Below, piece by piece: positions 1-9,700 of a stretch of DNA of 40,989 bases; the first letter of the stretch is position 1, and every line of letters begins with the position of its first letter. The position numbers and the translations under genes are program-made. The notes below the pieces were generated by a model, which worked only from the letters and a program-made list of their open reading frames with translations, was not told the origin of the DNA and searched no databases. This DNA is from a virus. Location: positions 1 to 40,989 of IMG/VR virus record IMGVR_UViG_3300020281_000051; one strand, 5' to 3'.

Positions 1-48
1 ATCACCACTTTTGTTGGCTTCATTAATAAACTCTCTAAATGTTTTCAT
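1..48 (-). CDS. Partial CDS, N-terminus of an unidentified protein (runs off left edge)
   Basis: Only the first 16 codons are in the window, reading MKTFREFINEANKSGD. The ATG shares one base with the TGA stop of the 940-aa gene (TGATG), so translation is probably coupled to it. N-termini of the form M-x-TF-xxF-xxEA recur in T4-like cyanophage structural proteins (from memory). INE-A also fits the Leu/Ile-x-Glu cleavage pattern of T4 prohead protease gp21. In T4, gene 17 (large terminase) follows gene 16, but this N-terminus does not identify itself as gp17. Confidence 0.6.
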   Translation of the reverse strand, partial: MKTFREFINEANKSGD

Positions 49-2870
49 CAGTTACAATTCCAGCGACGGAGTGCTTTATTGATTCTGGAGTCTGGATCTC
101 TTGCAGTTTTTGCAGAGGTCAGTCTCTTCTTCATACCTTTCATTCTGGAGCAGAATGAAGATCTACGCTTAGCATCTTTAGATCCCTTCTTAAGTTCAGA
201 AGGTTTCTTGGTGACCGCAGTCTTCAGTTTAGAACCTGGGTTCTCTTTACGATAAGCGTTGACTGCTTTCTGACTAAGACCATCGGTCTTGTCCTTACGA
301 TTGACAGACTGCCAATCCTCATTCTTTGCCTTTCTTTCATTGTCGATATTGTAATCAACGCCACCATGCTTGAGACGTTGCTTCAAGGTAGAGGGACCAT
401 ACTTGTCTTGCTTATGGCGAACCATACGCTTATAACGATCAAATTTGTCATTACCTTGCTTATCATACTTTGGTGCTGCTTCATCTACTTTTGATAAATC
501 ACCAAATTTTTCGCGATGCTTTCTCAAAGGTTCAGAGTTCTTACGATACTCCTTAGCAGACTCTGGTTTTTCTCCTGGATTAGTATTTAACTTTCTCTCA
601 GAAGACTTCTTTTTGAGATCAATTGCTTCATTTTTATCAAACAAAGGTTTGCCGTCTTTACCTTTTAAAGTGTAGACACCTTTCTTGTTTCCACCTTTGC
701 TTGGTTTTGCATAAGCAGATCCAGCATCAGAATCTTTTCCGCCATGAGACGCAAAACGATTCTCATCTACTTCAACCTCTTCATTCTTGGGACGACAGTC
801 ATTTACGAGTTTGCCACCCTTCATCTTCATACCCACCTTTTTGTGGGTCTTCCAGCAAGCACGTTCTTCATCCGCCTGTAGTTTGGCAGCGATTGCCATC
901 TGACGACGCTTCTCTTTGGACTTGCCTTTGAATTGAGGAGCATCAGAATCATAGAAGTCGTCAATGACTTCTCCCATGTCTGCCTTCTTAAGATTTAACT
1001 TTTCACCTAATTTATTATCTTTTGCACCCTTTGCCATTCTATCGGCAATGGTTCTCTTTAGTGCTTTTTGCCTTTGACCCTGAGGGTTTGCTCTTGCTGC
1101 TGCAGCTGCTTTACGATCTTCATCAGATCCAATCAGTGCATCAATACCTGCTTTTGCTCTATCATCACGGCGCTCTTGTGCTGCCGCTTTTCTATCTGCT
1201 CGTGCTTGACGCTTTTGTGCTTCTGCTTTGGAGATCTTACCCCTCTGTGTCGCTTTTGGACGAGGAGTTGCCTCATCCAGTTCAGACTTTCCCAGGCGAT
1301 CCTCCTCTTCAGTTGCCATCTTATATCCTGCCTTAGCAGCTTTGCCTGCGGTCTTTACACCAGAAGAGAATCCTTTGCCAAATTCTCTAGCACCTTTACC
1401 AACTTTTGAAGCAATCTTCTTGGTAGTTTCAATGTCACTTTTTGCTCGTGCCATTGCTTTTTTGTGACGGTCCATTCCCTTAAGAACCGCTCTTGCAACA
1501 CCATCTAATGCAGATTTCTTTTTAGGTTGTTGCTTCTTAGCAGTTTCTGCTGCTGCTTTGGTTTTTTCTGCAGATGGTTTTTTCTTTGCTGCTTCTCTAG
1601 CATCAATTTCTGCTTTTACTTGATCATAAGACTTAGCACCTTTACGTGCTTTCTTTGCTGCTCTTGCTTCTGTCAGATAAGTATCTGCAGACAGACCTTC
1701 TACAAAAGATACGAATTGATCAAGACCAAGTTCTTCAATAAAGATATCTACACCATCTTCATTGATACCCTCGTTAAAAAGATATTCTGCAGCGATGTCT
1801 GCTAATACCTCTTCTTTTTTGGTTTTGTTGCCCCAGTTCTTAGCACCCTTTTTACGACACTTAACTAATGCACCAGAAGCATATGCACTTGGCCAAACAC
1901 TGTAGCGTGCTTTTACCTTGTGATAGCAAGCATCCTTCTCACCTGCCGCCTCATCTACTTCTTCTTCAGAAAGATTGGGGCAGCACTTTTGTCCATGAAC
2001 AGCACAATCTTCACCCTTAGGAGTTCCTGCACATTCTGCCCCTTCTTTTTGAACTTTTAAAAGAGGACTATTAATTGGTGCATAGTTGCTTGGAAGATCA
2101 GTTCTTGAGAACGATGCTACTCTTCCGCCTGGATAAACTTTTTCAATCTCCGCTTGAATCTCTGTTCTATTTGGCATTTTTGCCTGAGGGAAGAACATTT
2201 TAATCATCAAGGATCTTCCTCTCCACAGAACTACAACTGCAAGAAGATTGCCATATTCGGCAGGAAGTCTGATTGCCTCATCAACTTGAACTTCTTCATT
2301 TGCTTTGACGCAATTTGGATATCTCTTACCAAACATAGTCTTCATTCCCTTCTTTTTATATCCTTTCCAGCATTTTTCAACAATATCTTCTGGTTTGATG
2401 AGATCAACTACTTCCATAAATTTGTTACCAAAAGCATCTTCAATAGAGAGGGATTCATTAGTTCCACCACCGTTACCACCATTACCACCATTACCACCTT
2501 CTCCACCTTCTACAGGTTTATCAATACCAACCTCTTCTGGTTCGCGACCACCGCCACCAAAGCGTGCAGTCATCTTCAAACCCTCAGGTAGTTTCTTACA
2601 CTTCTTATCAGTGTAGCAGTAGTACATACCCTTACCACACTTCTCTTCACCGAGGATGACATCAACAAGTTTGATACCAGGTACAACTTCTTCTTCAGAC
2701 ACTTTTTTCATGTCTTGAGTACGTCCAGGAAGAGCAGGACCTTTACCTTTCTTCTGCATCATCTTCGCAGCAGTTCTTCCCTCAACGCCACCAGCGTCTG
2801 CTCTATTCTGAAGTTTCTTATCTCTCTCGGAACCCTTCTTCGCGTTAGGGTTGATTTCAAAACTAGGCAT
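48..2870 (-). CDS. 940-aa lysine-rich, Cys-motif mosaic protein; possible internal head or virion protein
   Basis: No enzymatic domain was recognised. The protein is very rich in Lys, Glu, Ala and Arg and looks largely helical or disordered. It carries spaced Cys motifs: YCYTDKKC (about 84-91), CWKGYKKKG...C (167-187), a four-Cys stretch (280-297), CYHKVKARYSVWPSAYASG...C (315-338), a second CWKTHKKVG...C (672-692), and a C-terminal SFCSRMKGMKK...RRWNC (906-939). These resemble short modules scattered over T4-like cyanophage and other phage proteins (recalled, not searched). A glycine-rich linker spans about 104-136. Several LxE/VxE-A tripeptides (VDEA at 196, 305 and 795, LTEA at 399, LDEA at 531) resemble prohead-protease sites. 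It lies just after gene 16 behind its own late-type promoter. A packaged or prohead-core role is inference. ATG start, 20 bp from the gp16 stop. Confidence 0.85.
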   Translation of the reverse strand: MPSFEINPNAKKGSERDKKLQNRADAGGVEGRTAAKMMQKKGKGPALPGRTQDMKKVSEEEVVPGIKLVDVILGEEKCGKGMYYCYTDKKCKKLPEGLKMTARFGGGGREPEEVGIDKPVEGGEGGNGGNGGNGGGTNESLSIEDAFGNKFMEVVDLIKPEDIVEKCWKGYKKKGMKTMFGKRYPNCVKANEEVQVDEAIRLPAEYGNLLAVVVLWRGRSLMIKMFFPQAKMPNRTEIQAEIEKVYPGGRVASFSRTDLPSNYAPINSPLLKVQKEGAECAGTPKGEDCAVHGQKCCPNLSEEEVDEAAGEKDACYHKVKARYSVWPSAYASGALVKCRKKGAKNWGNKTKKEEVLADIAAEYLFNEGINEDGVDIFIEELGLDQFVSFVEGLSADTYLTEARAAKKARKGAKSYDQVKAEIDAREAAKKKPSAEKTKAAAETAKKQQPKKKSALDGVARAVLKGMDRHKKAMARAKSDIETTKKIASKVGKGAREFGKGFSSGVKTAGKAAKAGYKMATEEEDRLGKSELDEATPRPKATQRGKISKAEAQKRQARADRKAAAQERRDDRAKAGIDALIGSDEDRKAAAAARANPQGQRQKALKRTIADRMAKGAKDNKLGEKLNLKKADMGEVIDDFYDSDAPQFKGKSKEKRRQMAIAAKLQADEERACWKTHKKVGMKMKGGKLVNDCRPKNEEVEVDENRFASHGGKDSDAGSAYAKPSKGGNKKGVYTLKGKDGKPLFDKNEAIDLKKKSSERKLNTNPGEKPESAKEYRKNSEPLRKHREKFGDLSKVDEAAPKYDKQGNDKFDRYKRMVRHKQDKYGPSTLKQRLKHGGVDYNIDNERKAKNEDWQSVNRKDKTDGLSQKAVNAYRKENPGSKLKTAVTKKPSELKKGSKDAKRRSSFCSRMKGMKKRLTSAKTARDPDSRINKALRRWNCN

Positions 2871-2890
2871 CTCTAGAAAACACTTTTTTT

Positions 2891-3313
2891 CTATTTATCT
2901 TCATTCAGATTTTTAGCTTGCTGCTTGAGCATTTTTGATAACTCTGCAGTGGATCCGAAGAACATTGCATTATTGGTCACATTTGTAGGACCTTTTTCAT
3001 CTGCATCCAAGTCCTTTAATTTTTTCTGAAGATCAAGTAATTTGTCAGTTGCATCCGCAACATTTTTGATCAACTGTCCGACTACTTCAAATTGCCTTGC
3101 TTGCCCACTGTCTTGAGCAAGTTCTAGTGCAGTATCTAACGCCTCTTGTCCCTTCTCAATGATGGAATAGAGGTTACCTCTTGTGTATTCATAATCCTTA
3201 GTTACATCTTCAGATTCTGAAGGTTTTGTTATTTCCTTCTTCTCCTTCTCTGGTTTTACAATCTCCGCTTCCACGTCAAATGTATTGTTAAGGTCTTGAA
3301 ATTTATCTTTCAT
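2891..3313 (-). CDS. 16: Terminase small subunit (gp16-like)
   Basis: This is the small terminase subunit, which recognises concatemeric DNA and regulates the gp17 motor during head filling. After a charged N-terminal tail of about 45 residues, the core aligns with T4 gp16: TRGNLYSIIEKGQEAL parallels the RRNMHFQQQMLMDA segment. An Ala/Leu-rich helical hairpin follows, and NVTNNAMFFGSTAELSKM parallels T4 NIQNATVFMGSPTELMDE. Length (140 aa) is near T4 gp16 (164 aa). I chose the ATG at 3313; an in-frame TTG lies 6 bp upstream at 3319, inside the gp15 stop. The gene sits immediately after gp15, in the T4-like order 13-14-15-16. The last codons double as a late promoter for the next gene. Confidence 0.88.
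   Translation of the reverse strand: MKDKFQDLNNTFDVEAEIVKPEKEKKEITKPSESEDVTKDYEYTRGNLYSIIEKGQEALDTALELAQDSGQARQFEVVGQLIKNVADATDKLLDLQKKLKDLDADEKGPTNVTNNAMFFGSTAELSKMLKQQAKNLNEDK
2892..2900 (-). promoter_or_regulatory. T4-type late promoter (GATAAATA) overlapping the gp16 stop codon
   Basis: The minus strand reads GATAAATAG, close to the T4 late -10 consensus TATAAATA and to the NATAAATA form described for cyanophages. Its ATG (2870) lies about 22 bp downstream. The final TAG is the gp16 stop codon. It would drive the 940-aa gene separately from the upstream operon. Confidence 0.55.
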
Positions 3314-3315
3314 AA

Positions 3316-4290
3316 TCAACCACTAAATCCAAAGTTATCACCAGATTCAATCAAATCATTATCTGCCTCTGTAATTAAGTAGACTGCAGTTCCACCAACG
3401 TGTTCAGTAGCATCAGTTCTGTACATACCTCTAGATACAGTTAGATCATTACCATCCTTTTTCTTGATGAATAAAGTCTCATCGTCAAGAGTGATATAAG
3501 ATCTAACAGGTACATTAGAAGCATCATCTACTTTAATGACACCTGTTCCCACTAAAATGTTTTCAGATATATTAGTAACAATAGTTCCACTGTACGCCTT
3601 TGTTGCTATTGGTTTTTGATATACAAGATCTCTTCTTGCATCTGGACTTGGATCTCCACCTGCAACACCAATAGAGACTCTCGTAATGATGTCTCCTTTG
3701 CTTTCTGGAACAGGTCCAAAGAGATGTGTTTTAGCACTAAACTTCAAAGTATAAAGTAAAACTCTTCTTGAAGTAAAATCACCATCATAATTATCCTCAA
3801 AAGATACTGATTCTAATGTGATGGGAATATCTCTTTTTTCTCCGATAGATTCAACTAAATCAATCGTGAGATTAAAATTTGGTTGAAAGTAAGGTAAAAT
3901 TTGTTCTATAATCTGAAGAGCATCATCATTTAAGAGTGTCATAATAGACAACTCAAAGTCCATATTGTATGGAACAGGATGATACATTTTACGAATTTCT
4001 TTAGCATCTCCAGTTAAAGAAGTTGCAAAATGTTGAGTTGATGCTAACTTTCTAGTAGAGTCATATGAGACTCCAGTAAACTCAAACGACATTCTTGGCA
4101 AACTAATTTGAATTGGTTTATTCAAATCTGGTTGCTGTTCAAGACGTGCTAAAAACTTTTGAGTAGGACCATATGCCAAAGGAACTTTGATAATCTCGTT
4201 ACCATCCCTATTGATTTCAATATTATTGAATAATGTTCCAAACGCAATCACCGTCTTTCTAAAAATTTGGTGATAAAAATGATCAAACAT
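3316..4290 (-). CDS. 15: Tail sheath stabilizer / tail completion protein (gp15-like)
   Basis: T4 gp15 forms the hexameric terminator ring that caps the tail tube and sheath and joins the tail to the neck. The N-terminus MFDHFYHQIFRKTVIAFGTL matches T4 MFGYFYNSSFRRYATLMGDL, and QIIEQILPYFQPNFN (126-140) is nearly identical to T4 QIVEQILPYFQPHFN. At 324 aa it is longer than T4 gp15 (272 aa). The extra C-terminal part (about 248-305) is a small module with ITLDDETLFI and LTVSRGMYRTDATEHVGG, also found in other proteins of this window (see findings). A good Shine-Dalgarno AGGAG, overlapping the gp14 stop, precedes the ATG. Confidence 0.93.
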   Translation of the reverse strand: MFDHFYHQIFRKTVIAFGTLFNNIEINRDGNEIIKVPLAYGPTQKFLARLEQQPDLNKPIQISLPRMSFEFTGVSYDSTRKLASTQHFATSLTGDAKEIRKMYHPVPYNMDFELSIMTLLNDDALQIIEQILPYFQPNFNLTIDLVESIGEKRDIPITLESVSFEDNYDGDFTSRRVLLYTLKFSAKTHLFGPVPESKGDIITRVSIGVAGGDPSPDARRDLVYQKPIATKAYSGTIVTNISENILVGTGVIKVDDASNVPVRSYITLDDETLFIKKKDGNDLTVSRGMYRTDATEHVGGTAVYLITEADNDLIESGDNFGFSG

Positions 4291-4301
4291 TGTCTAGACT
4301 C

Positions 4302-5705
4302 CTACGGATTACCAAATGGATTAGATTCACTAAAATCAAGTATCTTATCTGCTTCTAATTCAATGGTATTGTTTTGTGCAAATCCATCTTCTGGAATGTT
4401 AAATTTATTTAGGTCAATATTAGCGTAAGCAGCTCCACTAGATTGTCCTATGATAGATTCACCAGATATAAACTCTCCAGTAATATCTTTTAATTTAAGT
4501 ACTTGAGTAACTGCATTCCAGGAATTTACCCTTGCAGTTGCACTACTTGCTGAACCAATAACATCTTCATTGGTGAGGTATGTACCATATCCAACATTTT
4601 GTGTTGGTCCAGCAATTCTAATTTCAGGAACACCTTCAAAATATCCTCCAGCATCATCAACAATTAGAGCAGTCACCTGACCTAATGTATTAATTCTTGC
4701 TCTCACTCTTGCATCTATTGTTGTACTTGCAATACCTGGTGCAACAACAGTAACTGTTGGAATGCCAATATATCCGCTACCACCACTGGTGATTGTGATG
4801 ATACCAACTGCATCGTCCGCTAATTGTGCAATAGCAAATGCTCCAGATCCTCCTCCACCATGGAATGTTACTCTAGGTGCTACAGTATAACCAGATCCAG
4901 GATTAGCAATTTCAATCCTCTGAACTCTACCTTTATCTGGACTTGGTTCGCAAAGATCAACAATACCATCTATCATTGATGCAATACCAACAGCAGTTAC
5001 ACCTCCACTGGGTGCTGAAGTAATTGCGACTCTGGGAACAGATTCATAACTTGCACCACGTCTACTAACAATAATATTTCTAACCGCACCATCTGGAATT
5101 AATGATGTGATTGCTGTTGCAGTAGAACCAACTCCAACCATATTGAAAGTCTGTACATATCCAGCATCAATAACATTGTCATCGATTTCAGAGATACCAG
5201 TATCAATCTCTTCATCGTTGTATGCAAAGAGTTCTAATCTAAGTTCATAAACATAATTCTTCTGTAACTGCCAGAATGGTTTTTCGTGCTCTACATACTT
5301 AATTTCAAACAACCTATCTCCCAATGGGAAGTAAACCAAATCACCCTCCTTGGGTCTGGTTGTTAATTTGGTTTTATCTATAGTTGCTATTTGTTGTTGA
5401 ACTACAGATTCATAACGTTCCTTTGATATTATTAACGTTAAATCATCTACTTCCTGAACACCAAATTTTGATAACAGTGTTCCAGCTCCACTAAATCCTT
5501 CGTAGGTATCAACGTAAGCTTCCAAAGGAATTGCCGCACTAAACTCTGAGCGAGACACTTCTTCCATAACAGTTTTTTCATTTACATATACTCTGGGAAT
5601 ATAGTAAATTTCTACACCGAACATTTTTAGTTGTTCGTTTACTAAATCTTGGATTAAATTTTGTTCCCCAGAGGAACCGTGTAAAAAGAATGGATTTAGT
5701 GCCAT
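4302..5705 (-). CDS. 14: Neck protein (gp14-like) enlarged by Gly-Tyr repeat modules
   Basis: T4 gp14 works with gp13 in the neck connecting the packaged head to the tail. Residues 1-180 (starting MALNPFFLHGSSGEQ, with YYIPRVYVNEKTVMEEV) have the gp14 pattern known from T4-like phages. Length is 467 aa against 256 in T4. The difference is a central and C-terminal insertion of G-x-GY repeats (around residues 217, 270, 309 and 353, with patterns such as NPGSGYTVAPRVTF) plus a GESIIGQSSGA module (376-430). These modules recur in gp8, gp7 and the DUF4815 protein. The ATG at 5705 is chosen over an in-frame TTG at 5717 that would overlap gp13; it leaves a 4-bp gap. Confidence 0.92.
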   Translation of the reverse strand: MALNPFFLHGSSGEQNLIQDLVNEQLKMFGVEIYYIPRVYVNEKTVMEEVSRSEFSAAIPLEAYVDTYEGFSGAGTLLSKFGVQEVDDLTLIISKERYESVVQQQIATIDKTKLTTRPKEGDLVYFPLGDRLFEIKYVEHEKPFWQLQKNYVYELRLELFAYNDEEIDTGISEIDDNVIDAGYVQTFNMVGVGSTATAITSLIPDGAVRNIIVSRRGASYESVPRVAITSAPSGGVTAVGIASMIDGIVDLCEPSPDKGRVQRIEIANPGSGYTVAPRVTFHGGGGSGAFAIAQLADDAVGIITITSGGSGYIGIPTVTVVAPGIASTTIDARVRARINTLGQVTALIVDDAGGYFEGVPEIRIAGPTQNVGYGTYLTNEDVIGSASSATARVNSWNAVTQVLKLKDITGEFISGESIIGQSSGAAYANIDLNKFNIPEDGFAQNNTIELEADKILDFSESNPFGNP

Positions 5706-5709
5706 TTTA

Positions 5710-6540
5710 TTAACCAATCATGTCTAATGGTGGAAGTTCGTATGTAGAAGACATCTTGTCTATCAGAGCATTTAACTCATTCACACCATCGTCGTAAATT
5801 TGTCTACCATTTAATTCTGTTCCACCAGGAAGTTTTACTCCCTGGAATTTGATTAAGTTCTGACCCCACTGCTTCTTGAGAGCAGCAGTAACATACTTCT
5901 TGAGGAATGAATCACTCCACACTCTGGGAGATTCATTTGGATCAAGAAGTCTATAACAATCAATAACTAAAATATCACCTGGATCAAGAGAAGACCAGTC
6001 CATATCCATGTATAGTCTATCTTGTCTCTGATTAAATCTTATTTGCTTTTGTGTAGTTAATAAGAAGTCAATATCTGATAATTGTCTCTTGACCATAGAA
6101 TATGTCAAAAGTTCAATAGAACTAAAGTGATATAGGTCATTTAAGAACAACTGATATTTGATATTAAACATTCCACTAGAGAGACTACTAGATCCCTCAA
6201 AGTGGAATATTTTAGTAATTCCGATAACTTGTGGAGGAACTTGAATGAAGTTCTCAGTCTCATGGAAGTTATAAGTTCTTCCTGCACTATCTGTAGCAGA
6301 AGTAGTTGCAATACCAACACTTCCCACTTTAGATCTTGCTCTATCAATATCCGCTTGAGTTACTTCATACTTTAAAAAAGTTTGAACAACACCATCAAAA
6401 TGTCGTTCATAAAAATATTGTAAAGAGTCATCAATAATATCATCGATTTGTTCATCGGCAACGTTGATCTCCAGCACAGGAGCACCTAGTTGCCTCTTTG
6501 CGTAGTCAATCAGTCCTTGTCTGCTTGCTGGAGTTGCCAT
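5710..6540 (-). CDS. 13: Neck protein (gp13-like)
   Basis: This is the head-completion/neck protein that caps the portal after DNA packaging together with gp14. It is 276 aa (T4 gp13 is 309). The N-terminus SRQGLIDYAKRQLGAPVLEI, followed by DDIIDDSLQYFYERHFDGV, is the typical gp13 opening in T4-like phages. It lies directly before gp14 in the conserved order. The ATG is preceded by AAGGA about 7 bp upstream and abuts the stop codon of the 71-aa gene (TAAATG), so the two are probably translated together. Confidence 0.93.
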   Translation of the reverse strand: MATPASRQGLIDYAKRQLGAPVLEINVADEQIDDIIDDSLQYFYERHFDGVVQTFLKYEVTQADIDRARSKVGSVGIATTSATDSAGRTYNFHETENFIQVPPQVIGITKIFHFEGSSSLSSGMFNIKYQLFLNDLYHFSSIELLTYSMVKRQLSDIDFLLTTQKQIRFNQRQDRLYMDMDWSSLDPGDILVIDCYRLLDPNESPRVWSDSFLKKYVTAALKKQWGQNLIKFQGVKLPGGTELNGRQIYDDGVNELNALIDKMSSTYELPPLDMIG

Positions 6541-6756
6541 TTACTTGTCCTTGTTTATTAATTGAATTAAGAGATCCTTGATTTCACTGACATCATTTTC
6601 TAATTTATCAAGTCTCTCTCTTTCTTTACCTTTTATCCTTCTCAATCTTTTATAATGATCATAAGATTTTTCATCTTTATTGATTATTGCATTGGAAACA
6701 GTATCCCTTACGAGATAACTGTTTCCTTCAACTTTCAAAAATCTTTGGTCTTCCAT
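6541..6756 (-). CDS. Small conserved cyanophage protein (71 aa), function unknown
   Basis: A 71-aa protein opening MEDQRFLKVEGNSYLVRDT, then a charged basic stretch (YDHYKRLRRIKGKERERL) and a C-terminal amphipathic helix with heptad-like hydrophobics (LDKLENDVSEIKDLLIQL) that could form a coiled coil. It starts one base after the stop of the 2575-aa gene and its TAA touches the gp13 ATG. I recall similar small proteins at this place beside gp13 in marine T4-like phages. Its position in the neck/baseplate operon suggests a minor virion or assembly role, which is inference. Confidence 0.8.
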   Translation of the reverse strand: MEDQRFLKVEGNSYLVRDTVSNAIINKDEKSYDHYKRLRRIKGKERERLDKLENDVSEIKDLLIQLINKDK

Positions 6757-6757
6757 A

Positions 6758-9700
6758 TTATGCTAATGCAATAACTCTGAGGTCTTTGATTCTTGGTGGA
6801 TACGCCTGGTTTGTGGATGTGCCGACAAGTTTGATAGTAAAGTACTTAAATTCTGGTAAACTATCAATACTAAATTCATAATCACGATATACCAGATTTT
6901 GACTTTCTGATGCCAACTTATCAGTCTTTGGAACTCTCTTATCAGGGAGACCATCACTATTTGCAAATTCAATAATCTTACCATTAGTATCTAGATTGTT
7001 GTATCCAGGGAATGGATAGTACAATGGTTCAAGTTCTGGAGTATTACTAATAGAATAGAATGCTCTAATATCATTAAATGTATTCACATATCCAGAGAGA
7101 AGAACTTTTATAGAAGTTGCTGGATTTTCCAACTCAACCTGTTTGTTAGCGTAAATAAACGCTGTAGGATCATCATCAATGTTTGCGGTTCTTCTATCAG
7201 TTGCATAATTCGTGATAGGAGAATTGACTCTGTTTGAGATCAGAACCATTCCAACTCTATCAAGATCAATAACAGGTGAAATGTTATTGTTTGCAGTAGA
7301 TAATGTAAAGGTAAGTTCCATAGACTTATCTGCTGGCAGTCCGCTTGGTTGCTGGAGTTCGTTTACCCTAGAACCAATAATTCTTGCTTCAGGCAGATAA
7401 GTATCTTCTGTCAAGTTGATTGGAGTTGAATCAGTTTGCTCAAATGATAACTCAGTACCATCAATACTGGTTCCGCTGACACCTTTCAGTTCCGCTTTAA
7501 TAGAAGTTCCTGGAAGTGCCATAGTTTGAACAATTGGTCTTACTGCTTCATATTGAATATTTTGTGTAGCAGTAACCTGAGGTCCGCCTTCAGAAGAATT
7601 AACATTAATAAAGAGTTTGGGGAATCCAACACCAGTACTTCTATCAGTACCATTCTTAGATGTATCAACCTTAATATAGTAACTATCAAACGCAATAGAG
7701 CGAGCAACTAAAGCATCTGAGAGTGTATGATCAGTATTAACTCTTCTAAGAGAAATACCACTATTTTCATACTTGCTGATGTTTGATTTATCTGGATAGG
7801 TAAAGGAACCTGTCCCATCAACACCTCTAGTAATTCCTGTCAACTGACCGTTAGAAAGACCAGTGTAAGAAATAATCTCATCATCAATAATTGCATATCC
7901 TGGATTTGTAGATGCAACAGATACATTTTCAAAAGTCTCAAATCCTGCGGTGCTAGCAACACTAATCGATCCAGAATCTGAATTAGTATATTCAGCAGTC
8001 AATGTAGTTGGTCTTCTATCACTTTGAACTCCTTGAATACGGACGATATTGCGAGTATCGTGCATACCATGATTCTTATGCTGTACATTAATATGAAGAC
8101 CATCTCTATCGAGAGATTCAAGTTCAAAATCTGCTACTTGGATATCATTTGAAGCAAGTGATACCATAGTAGTAATTCCTGTTGTAGGACTTACATATTG
8201 AAGTGGTTTTGCAGCATTCAATTCAAAGTCACCTTGAACATTTTCAAGGAACAATTCATTAATACCATTAACTGAAGTCAGAGACAATTCAAGGTTTCTG
8301 CCGAGAGACTGACTTCCAACAGAGTCAACGAGGAACACATCACCAACTCGATAACCAGATCCTCCATTGTTAATGGTTGCCGCAATAGCAACACCGTTAG
8401 TACCACCAGAAGCACCAATTGTGATATCGGCAGTAGCATTTCTTCCTCTACCAGAGAAAGTTCTGAGTGCTACATTACTGAAAGTAAGTTGAGTACCATT
8501 AGACGGAGTATATCCAATACCAGCATTAGTAATTGTCAGATTACCAGAGGCAGAACCACCAGCACCAACATAATCACCACTAGCATTAGTATTCTTCTGA
8601 ATAATAGTGTTACCTTCAACAAAGTTTGTCGTGTTGACAATATCATTTGTTGTAACAACCAAAGATCTTGAATTGAACTCAAGAGGATCTTGAACAAGAG
8701 TAGCGATCTGATTATTACCTAATCCCAACTCTGGGTTATAGAAGGATACAGTAGCAGTATCATCAAAACTAGCAGTATAAAGACGGAATTTCATGTCTTC
8801 ATATTGACTAGGAGTCCAAGTAGAACCATTCTGAGATTTAAACAGAGATCCGAGGTGTGGTTGTGAAGACACAATTACTTGTCTAGACTCTGGTTGCAGA
8901 AGAGTACTCACATCGACTTCACCCATTCTAGAGATCCAAGCAGTGTACTCATGAGAGTTAGAGAGCAGGACAATAGCGTGCTCTGCTTCACCATTCAGAT
9001 AAACTGGGGATGGGAAAGTAACTTTGGTTGGAATGCTTGCATCATGAGTTTCAATTACATCTGCAGGGTCAAGAATTACTTCACCGAACGGATAGATTTG
9101 CTCAGATGGCACACCTGCATTCATTGGACGCAGTTGAACGATCAGTGGCAAAACTGGATCCTTCGTTCTAATGAAGATATCAACCTCTGTAATGAATGAA
9201 CCTGGATCATCTGCAAGTGAGAATGACTGTGCAAGGGGATCCTTACCTCTACGACGACGTGGCGGTCTGGGTGGACGCCTGGGCGGACGTGGTGGTCTGG
9301 GCGGACGCCTGGGTGGACGTGGCCTTGGTCTTCTACGTCTTCTTCTAACGGGTCTTCTACGTACCCTACGCACACGTCTAACAATCGTTGGACGGCGAAT
9401 GACAACTCTTCTTCTTCCACCACCACGTCTTGGTGGGTTGGGTGGAGCAGAAGGTGTAGGACGTGGCGGTGGTGGTGGCGGTGGCGGTGGGGGAGGAGGA
9501 ACTGGTAGTGGTGTTGTACTAGTTTGAGTGGAGTTAGTTGACGTTCTAGTTACTCTTATATCAGTTGCTGGTTGAGTTTCAGAGGCAGCAACTCTCTCAA
9601 ATCTGGGACTTCTAGTAGACCTAATGGTCTCTTGCATATTGTTTATTGTACCAGAAGCAAAGTAAGATTCTTCGCCAGAGGTATCAGTAAGACCAGCAAT

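Noticed and set aside
2154-2591. Plus-strand open frame of 145 codons opposite the 940-aa gene
   Set aside because: It is antisense to a long, compositionally coherent minus-strand gene and shows no recognisable protein pattern or ribosome site.
9171-9527. Plus-strand open frame of 118 codons, Gly/Leu/Arg-rich
   Set aside because: It is the mirror image of the Pro/Arg low-complexity tract of the DUF4815 gene; repetitive GC-rich DNA keeps all frames open.
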